Shown here: positions 1 through 5,326 of the stretch, in pieces | Layout: each line of letters begins with the position of its first letter | How positions within the stretch are numbered: the first letter of the stretch is position 1 | NCBI GenBank assembly: GCA_938029995.1 | Contig: CALHGI010000103.1 | Location: forward strand, 1-6,829 | DNA length: 6,829 nucleotides | Reading direction: 5' to 3' | Source: an uncultured cyanobacterium | GTDB lineage: Bacteria; Cyanobacteriota; Cyanobacteriia; Phormidesmidales; Phormidesmidaceae | Program-made: the position numbers and the translations under genes | The notes under the pieces: generated by a model | What the model was told of the DNA's origin: nothing | The model's database searches: none | The model's input: only the letters and a program-made list of their open reading frames with translations

Positions 1-371
1 AGCCCCAACAGTGGCGCTAACCCCACCACGGTTTCAAAGACCGTACTAAAACGCTTGAGCAACGGAATCTCTGCCTGAGCCGCACTTTCCAAGGCCAATT
101 TAAATTCATCTGGAGTGGCCTGCTCCAAGGAAAGGGCGGCCAGAAAAATACGCCCCATGGGTAAGGACTGTCCTTTCCCCAGGGTTTCAATCGCTGCCTT
201 GGGGTGCTGACCATAGTCCATCAGAAATGTATTAATCACCCGTTCTTGGTGTTGGGAAACCTGCCACCAAAACCAACTCCGCTCCAAAATCAAGGTCACC
301 ACCAAAATTGATGCTGCCAGCAATGGCCAAATAACGACGCCACTGGCTGTAAATAGTTTTGAAATCCCCAC
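1..371 (-). CDS. MotA/TolQ/ExbB proton channel family protein, N-terminal part (truncated by window edge)
   Basis: Reading the minus strand from 371 gives 123 uninterrupted codons that run off the left edge. The start is GTG at 371-369. An in-frame TAA lies directly before it, so no earlier start exists, and AGGGAG (377-382) sits 5 bases upstream. The protein opens with a short amphipathic stretch (LFTASG), then a membrane helix at about residues 11-30 (VVIWPLLAA...) ending in LERSWFWW. A soluble segment follows, and the visible part ends in TVVGLAPLLG, the conserved entry to the second helix of ExbB/TolQ proteins. Family members form inner-membrane, proton-driven channels with ExbD/TolR and energise outer-membrane transport or envelope maintenance. 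An exbD-like partner would be expected just left of position 1, but it is not visible. Family assignment is firm; ExbB versus TolQ cannot be decided. Confidence 0.88.
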   Translation of the reverse strand, partial: MGISKLFTASGVVIWPLLAASILVVTLILERSWFWWQVSQHQERVINTFLMDYGQHPKAAIETLGKGQSLPMGRIFLAALSLEQATPDEFKLALESAAQAEIPLLKRFSTVFETVVGLAPLLG

Positions 372-631
372 TTAATCTCCCTAATTGGCATTTTTAGCAG
401 TTTGTTGTTGCTGGGTTAGAGAATGAATCGCTCGGTTAAAAGATCATCATGTCAGGATTTTTTAGGTTAAATCATACTGAAGATTAATACCGCCAATTTT
501 TTTAATATACCCGCTGAGAACAATCCGGCTTTATCAGCGTTTCAAGACATGTGCTTTTATATAGCATTTTTAACCCTTGTAAACTTATTCATCAATGCCT
601 TTAGATAGGCGTCAAAAAAGCGTAATTTCAC

Positions 632-648
632 GTCAGGTTTGCCCTGAC
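632..648. repeat. Short inverted repeat, 6-bp arms
   Basis: GTCAGG (632-637) and CCTGAC (643-648) pair perfectly around the 5-base loop TTTGC. No T-run follows directly on the plus strand. On the minus strand a T6 run (bases 614-619 read as A on plus) comes only about 12 bases after the stem, so it is not a standard terminator. Its role is unknown and chance is possible. Confidence 0.35.
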
Positions 649-719
649 CCAGGCTGTCAATAAATAATCACAATTGTTTTCTACTTTCTTGAGAAGAAGT
701 TAAGTTACGGCTATACCGC

Positions 720-751
720 ATTCATCTACAAATGCCTCATGTATGATGAAT
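720..751. repeat. Inverted repeat with 11-bp interrupted stem
   Basis: ATTCATCTACA (720-730) pairs with TGTA (740-743) and GATGAAT (745-751), leaving a single unpaired T at 744 and a 9-base loop. This is the longest stem in the spacer. No T-tract follows on either strand, so it is not an intrinsic terminator. It may be a protein-binding dyad or a folded part of an untranslated leader or small RNA. The right half also contains GTAT-N5-ATAC (741-753), which resembles an NtcA dyad but has the wrong spacing. Confidence 0.45.
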
Positions 752-895
752 ACAAGCGTCTAATTTAAAGGCATCAGTTTATTGATTCAGTCAGTTTAAC
801 CAGTGACTAACAACGGTCTAAAATTGCGCGTGACTACCCAAAAAATAGCTGGTTTTTTTCACTAGCACCCATCTGTAAACTCTTGACAAAGTATC

Positions 896-920
896 CCTCA
901 ATCACCCGTGATTACTGAGG
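896..920. repeat. Interrupted inverted repeat just downstream of a TTGACA box
   Basis: AATCAC (900-905) and GTGATT (908-913) pair around CC. Outside them CCTC (896-899) pairs with GAGG (917-920) across a 3-base bulge. A perfect TTGACA lies at 883-888, so the dyad would cover the place where a -10 box should be; the bases there (CCGTGA at 17-bp spacing) do not resemble one. It could be an operator over a weak or activator-dependent promoter. No direct evidence of function is visible. Confidence 0.4.
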
Positions 921-939
921 AATCATTAAAGGTCGATGC

Positions 940-968
940 TTGCCCTGGTTAGGGATGTAAATCATAAT
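940..968 (+). promoter_or_regulatory. Candidate promoter for the LabA-like gene
   Basis: TTGCCC (940-945) and CATAAT (963-968) are separated by 17 bases, an arrangement fitting a sigma-70 type promoter with a good -10 and a weak -35. Transcription would begin near 975, leaving a very short leader before the ATG at 989. However, the AGGA ribosome site (978-981) would still be inside that transcript. The TTGACA box at 883-888 has no matching -10. A start further upstream is therefore possible. Confidence 0.4.
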
Positions 969-988
969 AAATTGGACAGGATTAAATT

Positions 989-1630
989 ATGTTGAATCAC
1001 CGCAATACCCTCAGTCACGACCCTGGATTTACCCCAGAACAAGTACTAGAAAATCGCGGTAGAGTTGCGATTTTCATCGATGGTTCGAATCTGTTTTATG
1101 CCGCACTTCAGCTTGGCATTGAAATTGATTACACCAAGTTGCTGTGTCGTTTGACTGCAGGCTCTAGATTATTTCGAGCTTTTTTCTATACCGGTGTTGA
1201 CCGCACCAATGAAAAACAGCAGGGTTTTTTACTGTGGATGCGTCGTAATGGCTATCGTGTGATTGCCAAAGACTTGGTGCAGTTGCCCGATGGTTCTAAA
1301 AAAGCAAACCTCGATGTTGAAATTGCGGTTGATATGATGGCCTTGGTTGGCTGTTATGACACAGCCATCTTGGTGAGCGGTGATGGGGACTTGGCCTATG
1401 CTGTGGATGCTGCCAGCTACCGAGGTGTCAGAATAGAGGTGGTTAGCCTGCGCTCTATGACCAGCGATAGCTTGATCAACGTGTCCGATCGCTACATTGA
1501 CCTAGACAGCGTCAAGGACGACATTAAAAAGACTCCCCGCAGCCACAGTAATGGATATACCTATCGGCCATTGACTGGTTTGAGTGTGATGGAAGAAGAA
1601 GAGGTCGAAGTCACCAGTGATCAGTCCTAA
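989..1630 (+). CDS. NYN domain protein of the LabA/DUF88 family
   Basis: This 213-residue protein has a NYN (PIN-like) nuclease-type domain at about residues 25-172. The acidic residues expected of the fold are present: D31 in FIDGSN (with N34), D109 and D115 in ANLDVEIAVDMM, and D132/D134 in SGDGDLAYAVD. Intact acidic sites fit a metal-dependent RNase-like centre, but activity is not established for most of the family. In Synechococcus elongatus LabA dampens KaiC-dependent clock output; whether this copy is the orthologue or one of several paralogues cannot be told here. After the domain comes a polar tail with the acidic patch EEEEVEVT (about 202-209). The start is supported by GGACAGGA (974-981), 7 bases before ATG. 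The LptC-like gene starts 54 bases after its stop on the same strand, suggesting co-transcription. Confidence 0.9.
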   Translation: MLNHRNTLSHDPGFTPEQVLENRGRVAIFIDGSNLFYAALQLGIEIDYTKLLCRLTAGSRLFRAFFYTGVDRTNEKQQGFLLWMRRNGYRVIAKDLVQLPDGSKKANLDVEIAVDMMALVGCYDTAILVSGDGDLAYAVDAASYRGVRIEVVSLRSMTSDSLINVSDRYIDLDSVKDDIKKTPRSHSNGYTYRPLTGLSVMEEEEVEVTSDQS

Positions 1631-1644
1631 AATCCGCTAGGATG

Positions 1645-1676
1645 ACCTGTGCAACTAGATATTTGCTAGCACAGGT
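1645..1676 (+). promoter_or_regulatory. Inverted repeat overlapping the lptC ribosome-binding site
   Basis: ACCTGTGC (1645-1652) and GCACAGGT (1669-1676) are perfect 8-bp complementary arms around a 16-base loop, in which TAG (1656-1658) and CTA (1666-1668) could add three more pairs. The only Shine-Dalgarno-like sequence for the next gene, AGGTGA (1673-1678), lies mostly in the right arm and 6 bases before the ATG at 1685. Folding in the mRNA would therefore hide the ribosome site. No T-run follows, so it is not an intrinsic terminator. It could tune lptC translation relative to the upstream gene or be a DNA dyad; sequestration is an inference from sequence. Confidence 0.55.
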
Positions 1677-1684
1677 GACACTGT

Positions 1685-2839
1685 ATGAATAAGTGGTATC
1701 GGCTTACGGTGATTGCGGCGATTATTGCTGTAACAGCCGTGGCCGTACGGACATGTCAATCATCGAGTGACACCCTAGAAAGTCTTCAGAATCAAGAAAA
1801 CACGGCCCAGACGGAAGCCGCGTTAACCCTTAAGGATGTCACCCTAGAGCAGCCCGACGATAACGGTGGGCTGCTTTGGCGTGTTAAGGCTCAAGAGGCT
1901 ACCTATAGTCCAGATCGCCGTTTAGCCAATCTCAAGGCACCGGAGGGTGAACTGTTTCAGGATGGCAAGGTCATCTACCGGGTCAATGCCGATCAAGGTG
2001 AGATTCGAGAGGATGGCAAGGCAATATTTTTGCAGGGAAATATTGTGGCCACCAGTCCCGATACCCAGCTGACCATCAAGGGCAACAGTTTAGAATGGAC
2101 CCCCGATGAAGACCTGCTGCTGGTGCGAGACAACATCACTGGCAATAACCCACAGCTTCAGGCTAAGGCCCAGGAAGCAAGGTTGTTTAATAAAACTAAG
2201 CGCCTAGAGCTGTTTAAGGGCGTGGTGGCCATGACTAAGCAGGAGCCCTGGCTTGGGTTTAAGTCGGAAAAACTAGTGTGGCAGCTAGAGCAGAAAAATC
2301 TGGAGACGGATGTCCCATTGCTGATGGAGCGCTATGTTTCTAAAGCCGATCGGACGGTGACGGATCGAATAACAGGACAGCAGGGCAGGTTTGATTTGGT
2401 TAAGCAGCAGGCCACTCTGCGGCAGCAGGTGCAACTCAGTGCCCTGAAAATTCCCCTGCAAACCAGCAGTGATCTTGCGGTGTGGGGTGTGAAAGAAGGC
2501 CTTGTGGTGATTGATAAGCCCGTTCAAATCCAGCATCCCAAGCGAAAACTGGCTGCAAGTGCCAACAAGGGACGGCTTAATTTGAATACCCAGATCCTGC
2601 TTCTAAATGGCAATGTGCAGGCCTTGAGTCAAAACAAGCAATCCCTGCTCGTGGCGGATGAGATGTCTTGGAATATCCAAACCCAGGATGTGGATGGCCG
2701 TGGCAATGTCGCGTATCGGCAGCAAGATCCGGCGGCTACGGTCAATGGCGATCGGGCCGTGGGTAATTTAGAGCGGCAGACGGTGGTGGTTACTGGCCAG
2801 AATGTGGTTACTGAGATTGTGCCCCAGGGGATTGAATAA
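1685..2839 (+). CDS. lptC: LptC-like lipopolysaccharide-export periplasmic protein
   Basis: The 384-residue protein begins with a short basic stretch and one hydrophobic helix (about residues 7-21), then runs entirely extracytoplasmic. The Cys at 24 follows V-R-T, a poor lipobox, so an uncleaved anchor is more likely than a lipoprotein. The rest is rich in alternating beta-strand segments typical of the LptA/LptC/OstA fold, with recurring units such as AIFLQGNIVATSP (about 113-125), LELFKGVVAM (174-183) and ILLLNGNVQAL (304-314), each followed by an aromatic strand (LEWTP, LVWQL, MSWNI). It is about twice the length of E. coli LptC, as I recall for cyanobacterial members. The known role is to receive LPS from the LptBFG ABC transporter and pass it to the periplasmic bridge. 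It follows the LabA-like gene by 54 bases and overlaps convergent dacB by 32. Confidence 0.85.
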   Translation: MNKWYRLTVIAAIIAVTAVAVRTCQSSSDTLESLQNQENTAQTEAALTLKDVTLEQPDDNGGLLWRVKAQEATYSPDRRLANLKAPEGELFQDGKVIYRVNADQGEIREDGKAIFLQGNIVATSPDTQLTIKGNSLEWTPDEDLLLVRDNITGNNPQLQAKAQEARLFNKTKRLELFKGVVAMTKQEPWLGFKSEKLVWQLEQKNLETDVPLLMERYVSKADRTVTDRITGQQGRFDLVKQQATLRQQVQLSALKIPLQTSSDLAVWGVKEGLVVIDKPVQIQHPKRKLAASANKGRLNLNTQILLLNGNVQALSQNKQSLLVADEMSWNIQTQDVDGRGNVAYRQQDPAATVNGDRAVGNLERQTVVVTGQNVVTEIVPQGIE

Positions 2840-4148
2840 TTTCATTGCGTTTGGTGTCCCCTAGGCGGTAAGGGTCTTTGTTGAACTGAAGGGTGGCTTT
2901 GATTTGGGTAGGGAGCTGGCTGGCTTTTCCCCATTGTTGTTCTAGGGCTGCCAGGAGTCGATCTTGGCGCGATCGCAACGTTATTAAGCCATCGCCATAG
3001 TTAATAATGGCAAACCAAACGATGCCCTTTTGCTCCGTGGGAAAGGCCCCGGCCAGGGCGCTCACCACCGCCAAACTACCGGTTTTAACCGACGCATTCA
3101 CCGGAATGGTGCGGTCAATCAGGGTGCCCGTATCCGTCCCTGACACTGGAAATAGGTCCGCAAAATTTAGGTTCTTGGTCTGGAGTCGATCTTGAATGCC
3201 CTGCATCAGGATAATGACCGCACGGGCAGACAGCTGGTTATCTTCCCCCAGGCCAGACCCATTGATCAGGCTGATTTCCCCCGGCTTCACCCCAATCTGT
3301 TCGGCAATTTTCATCACATTTGCTGGACCGCCAGCCAAGTTGGAGATCATCTCAGCCATCACATTATTGCTGTAGATATTCATGGCCTTGAGAATGACGG
3401 CCAGGGGTAGGGACTTATGGCGGATGAGCCAGCCAGAAGCCTGATCGATGGTCGGGGCGGCGGAGACCACCTGCACCGGTCCTTGAATCTGGAGCGTGGG
3501 TTTAGGGGTGCCGCTCGGCAGCGTGGCATACTGCTTCTCCACGGCCCCACCCCAGGTGGCAGAGTTCATCGCCTGTTTGAGCAGTTCCCCCGAGGCCAAT
3601 GGGTCCGTGTTGAAATTCATCACAAACCGATCGATCACCAGCAAACGGCCAGTGACCCGCTGAATCCCCAGCTGCTGCAACGTATTGCCCAGGGTGATGC
3701 CCTCTTCCCACACAAATAAAGGATCGTAGGCCCCTTTAACGATCAGATCGCCCTGGAGGGTGCCATTGGCAATGGTCCCTCGCCAGCCCACAAATGTCTC
3801 AAACTGATGGTCAACACCGTAGGTTTCCAGGGCCGCCAGGGTGGTGGCCACTTTGGTCAGGGAGGCGGCCGGCAAGCGGCGAGACTCCTGATGGCGTGCC
3901 ACCGGATAGCGTCCCACATCCACCGCCACACTTTGTTGACTTGCGGAAAAGCCCAGCCCACTCAGGCCAGCCACATAGTCATTGAGAATTTTTTCCGCCG
4001 CCGGATCTGACGCTAGGCGCTGCTGCAGCCAAGGAGAATCCCAGGTGGGACGAATATCGACCGTGGCAAAGTTAGTACTGGTCAGAGGCTGCCAGGGGCG
4101 AGGGCCAATGAGTGCAGAAATAAAGGCTAGGGGTAAAAGCCAGTTCAC
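2808..4148 (-). CDS. dacB: D-alanyl-D-alanine carboxypeptidase/endopeptidase, PBP4 (DacB) family, peptidase S13
   Basis: The 446-residue protein carries the three active-site motifs of serine penicillin-binding proteins: SLTK (96-99, nucleophile S96 and K99), SNN (260-262) and KTG (355-357). The GSGL segment (297-300) is also typical of the S13 family. A weakly hydrophobic N-terminus (NWLLPLAFISALIG) is a likely export signal. S13 enzymes act in the periplasm, trimming the terminal D-Ala of peptidoglycan pentapeptides and cleaving cross-links. The region between S96 and S260 is long, as expected for the domains inserted in PBP4, and the overall length is near normal. The start is GTG at 4148; an in-frame TAA four codons upstream leaves little choice. 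No clear Shine-Dalgarno precedes it. The 3' end overlaps convergent lptC by 32 bases. The C-terminal 35 or so residues are polar and probably disordered. Confidence 0.93.
   Translation of the reverse strand: MNWLLPLAFISALIGPRPWQPLTSTNFATVDIRPTWDSPWLQQRLASDPAAEKILNDYVAGLSGLGFSASQQSVAVDVGRYPVARHQESRRLPAASLTKVATTLAALETYGVDHQFETFVGWRGTIANGTLQGDLIVKGAYDPLFVWEEGITLGNTLQQLGIQRVTGRLLVIDRFVMNFNTDPLASGELLKQAMNSATWGGAVEKQYATLPSGTPKPTLQIQGPVQVVSAAPTIDQASGWLIRHKSLPLAVILKAMNIYSNNVMAEMISNLAGGPANVMKIAEQIGVKPGEISLINGSGLGEDNQLSARAVIILMQGIQDRLQTKNLNFADLFPVSGTDTGTLIDRTIPVNASVKTGSLAVVSALAGAFPTEQKGIVWFAIINYGDGLITLRSRQDRLLAALEQQWGKASQLPTQIKATLQFNKDPYRLGDTKRNEIIQSPGAQSQ
2969..2976. repeat. HIP1 palindrome GCGATCGC
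   Basis: This is a perfect copy of the highly iterated palindrome of cyanobacterial genomes, located inside dacB. Near matches with the CGATCG core occur elsewhere, for example in labA near 1487 and lptC near 2747. It supports the cyanobacterial assignment; no local function is implied. Confidence 0.8.
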
Positions 4149-4150
4149 AG

Positions 4151-4183
4151 TAGGTGGTTATGGTGGGTGGTTAGTGGGCTGGG
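4151..4183 (+). repeat. G-rich, strand-asymmetric tract between dacB and the CCB gene
   Basis: These 33 bases contain 18 G, 11 T, 3 A and one C on the plus strand. GGTGGTTA occurs twice (4153-4160 and 4166-4173). TGGTTAGTGGGC (4168-4179) recurs with one change as TGGTTAATGGGC at 4242-4253. There are seven G-runs of two or three bases, enough for a two-tier G-quadruplex on this strand. The dacB leader transcript would be correspondingly C-rich and unstructured. Any function is inferred. Confidence 0.45.
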
Positions 4184-4214
4184 TATCAACGGTTTCACTG
4201 GCTAAAGATACACT

Positions 4215-4276
4215 AGGAGGGTGGGCTATGCCCACTGGGCATGGTTAATGGGCAATTGGGCGTAGGAATATTCAGT
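4215..4276 (+). promoter_or_regulatory. Structured leader of the CCB gene with strong Shine-Dalgarno and mini-ORFs
   Basis: AGGAGG (4215-4220), the strongest ribosome site in the window, is followed 7 bases later by ATG 4228. That ATG opens only a six-codon ORF (MPTGHG) stopping at 4246-4248. The stop overlaps another ATG (TAATG) for a five-codon ORF (MGNWA), whose stop (4263-4265) overlaps the AGGA (4264-4267) serving the likely CCB start at 4277. Two mutually exclusive hairpins span the same bases: GTGGGC/GCCCAC (4221-4226, 4230-4235) and ATGCCCA/TGGGCAT (4228-4234, 4236-4242). The layout resembles a translational relay or attenuator, but chance cannot be excluded. Confidence 0.4.
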
Positions 4277-4939
4277 ATGGCTAAGGCGGATGAGAATCAG
4301 TGGTTACGGCGGTTGCCGTTGATCGTAGGTATGGTGGGCGGCACATTGCTGATGGTCAATCGGCTGGTGACGCCCATGGTGACAGATTCCCAGGCGCGGG
4401 CCGATGTGGTGGGCGTATTTCTCAGCGCAATTTTGATTTTGACCACCTTACTGTGGCAGCAGATTCAGCCCGTTGCGCCAGAGGCCGTTGTCCTAGAAGG
4501 GGACGAGGGTTTTGAGCTAGCCGATGATCTATCCGATGAAATAGCCACAGAACTCGCTTGGGCATCCCATTTGCTACTAACCAACACGGTGACCCGGTCC
4601 CTGGTGGCCTATTACGATGGCCAAGTCTTGATGCGGCGCGGTGTGTTGGGGCCCAGTAACACTGTGGATCAGGGACCGATTTTGGAGCGTGTCCTGACCC
4701 AGAAAAAGCCGGTTTATTTAGTAAGTCTCAAACTGTACCCCGGCAAAGTTGAGTTTAATTACTTGCCCGAAAATACCCAGGGAATTATTTGCCAACCCAT
4801 GGGGGATAAAGGAGTGCTTATTTTGGCAGCCAACGCACCGCGCAGCTATACAAAGCAGGATGAAACGTGGGTAGAAGGCATTGCCGACAAGCTAGGAGCT
4901 AGTTTAGATGCTGTTGCAACATCCCAGGTGATGACCTAG
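4277..4939 (+). CDS. Cofactor assembly of complex C subunit B (CCB2/CCB4-type, cytochrome b6 heme attachment)
   Basis: The 220-residue protein matches what I remember of the cyanobacterial and chloroplast CCB2/CCB4 family. These membrane proteins help attach heme ci (cn) covalently to cytochrome b6 during b6f complex assembly. Two N-terminal membrane helices are visible (about 13-32 and 43-61, separated by a short loop with TDSQARAD), then a soluble domain with the conserved-looking blocks TRSLVAYYDGQVLMRRG (106-122), EFNYLPENTQG (159-169) and NAPRSYTKQDE (186-196). I chose ATG 4277 because AGGA (4264-4267) lies 9 bases upstream and the protein then begins with a polar stretch leading into helix 1. 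An in-frame ATG at 4241 would add 12 residues but has no good ribosome site. It is divergent from dacB and 63 bases ahead of the YciI-like gene on the same strand. Confidence 0.85.
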   Translation: MAKADENQWLRRLPLIVGMVGGTLLMVNRLVTPMVTDSQARADVVGVFLSAILILTTLLWQQIQPVAPEAVVLEGDEGFELADDLSDEIATELAWASHLLLTNTVTRSLVAYYDGQVLMRRGVLGPSNTVDQGPILERVLTQKKPVYLVSLKLYPGKVEFNYLPENTQGIICQPMGDKGVLILAANAPRSYTKQDETWVEGIADKLGASLDAVATSQVMT

Positions 4940-4949
4940 GCCAAAGGTC

Positions 4950-4978
4950 TTGTATTCTGACTATTGTGCTGTTTATTA
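4950..4978 (+). promoter_or_regulatory. Possible promoter for the YciI-like gene
   Basis: TTGTAT (4950-4955) and TTATTA (4973-4978) are 17 bases apart and would start transcription near 4985, just before the GGGAG ribosome site. Both boxes are weak matches. Read-through from the CCB gene is an equally good explanation, because no terminator is visible between the two genes. Confidence 0.25.
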
Positions 4979-5002
4979 GACCGATAACGGGAGCAACAAA
5001 CC

Positions 5003-5272
5003 ATGGCCAAGTTTGTGATGTGGGGCAGTTATTGTGAAAATGCGCTAGAAAAGCGCACCCCCTATCGGGCGGATCATTTAGCCGGGCTGCAGGCACAAAA
5101 GGCAAAAGGATTGCTGACTTCTTTGGGGCCAACGACCGATAACAGTAAGGTCTTTGGCACCTATGAAGCCGAAGATGAAGCGACCGTTCGTCAGCTGGTA
5201 GAAAATGATCCCTACTGGAGCAATGGCATCTGGACCGAGTATGAAGTATATGAGTGGAATCAGGTATTTTAG
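5003..5272 (+). CDS. YciI-like family protein (small alpha/beta dimeric fold)
   Basis: The 89-residue protein has the layout of the YciI family, a ferredoxin-like alpha/beta-barrel dimer fold. It has an N-terminal strand (KFVMWGSY), a helix containing RADHLAGL with the conserved His at 25, and the GLLTSLGPTTD turn (36-46). A FGTYEAEDEATVRQLVENDPYW block follows, in which D69 belongs to the family's DPY motif, and the protein ends in a last strand (TEYEVYEWNQVF). Family members have a proposed His/Asp pocket but mostly no known substrate, and no specific reaction should be assigned. The length is typical and complete. GGGAG (4989-4993), 9 bases upstream, supports the start. It lies 63 bases after the CCB gene on the same strand, so co-transcription is possible, but no functional link is evident. 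Confidence 0.88.
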   Translation: MAKFVMWGSYCENALEKRTPYRADHLAGLQAQKAKGLLTSLGPTTDNSKVFGTYEAEDEATVRQLVENDPYWSNGIWTEYEVYEWNQVF

Positions 5273-5326
5273 TGTTTCAAAGTCTCTTTTGGAAATTTTG
5301 ATGTTGTCTAAGGGAGGCGTTTACGG

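Larger units (their letters stand above)
372..988. other. 617-base AT-rich divergent intergenic region
   Basis: This stretch separates the minus-strand ExbB-like gene from the plus-strand LabA-like gene. I find no convincing protein gene, tRNA or known cyanobacterial small RNA in it; I looked for the Yfr1 core (ACTCCTCACAC) and did not see it. It is visibly richer in A and T than the flanking genes. It holds four copies of TTTAACC, two on each strand: 434-440 and 465-471 (minus), 569-575 and 795-801 (plus). It also has a direct repeat TCAGTTTA at 774-781 and 791-798, inverted repeats at 632-648, 720-751 and 896-920, and promoter-like hexamers near the right end. It is long for a divergent cyanobacterial promoter region, so an unannotated small RNA or several regulated promoters are possible. 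Confidence 0.7.

Noticed and set aside
17..214. 65-residue minus-strand ORF
   Set aside because: It is an out-of-frame shadow inside the ExbB-like gene, whose frame spans 371-1 and has clear family motifs.
549..608. 19-residue hydrophobic ORF (ATG 549), resembling a small toxin-like or membrane peptide
   Set aside because: There is no ribosome site, it lies in AT-rich DNA where hydrophobic codons arise by chance, and no antisense RNA signal is recognisable.
741..753. NtcA-like site GTA...TAC
   Set aside because: The spacing is 7 bases, not the required 8, and no -10 box lies at the expected distance downstream.
840..859. A6 ... T7 stretch resembling an intrinsic terminator
   Set aside because: The stem would be only A-T pairs without a GC-rich core, and no gene ends nearby on the plus strand.
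3007..4010. Several plus-strand ORFs of 62-100 residues within dacB
   Set aside because: They are antisense shadows of a gene with all three penicillin-binding motifs. None shows a recognisable family pattern or a ribosome site I could support.
3982..4248. 88-residue plus-strand ORF ending just before the CCB gene
   Set aside because: Most of it is antisense to dacB and the rest is low-complexity G-rich translation. Only its last six codons (mini-ORF from 4228) have a ribosome site.
4899..5132. 77-residue minus-strand ORF across the CCB/YciI junction
   Set aside because: It is antisense to the start of the YciI-like gene and the end of the CCB gene, with no family resemblance.
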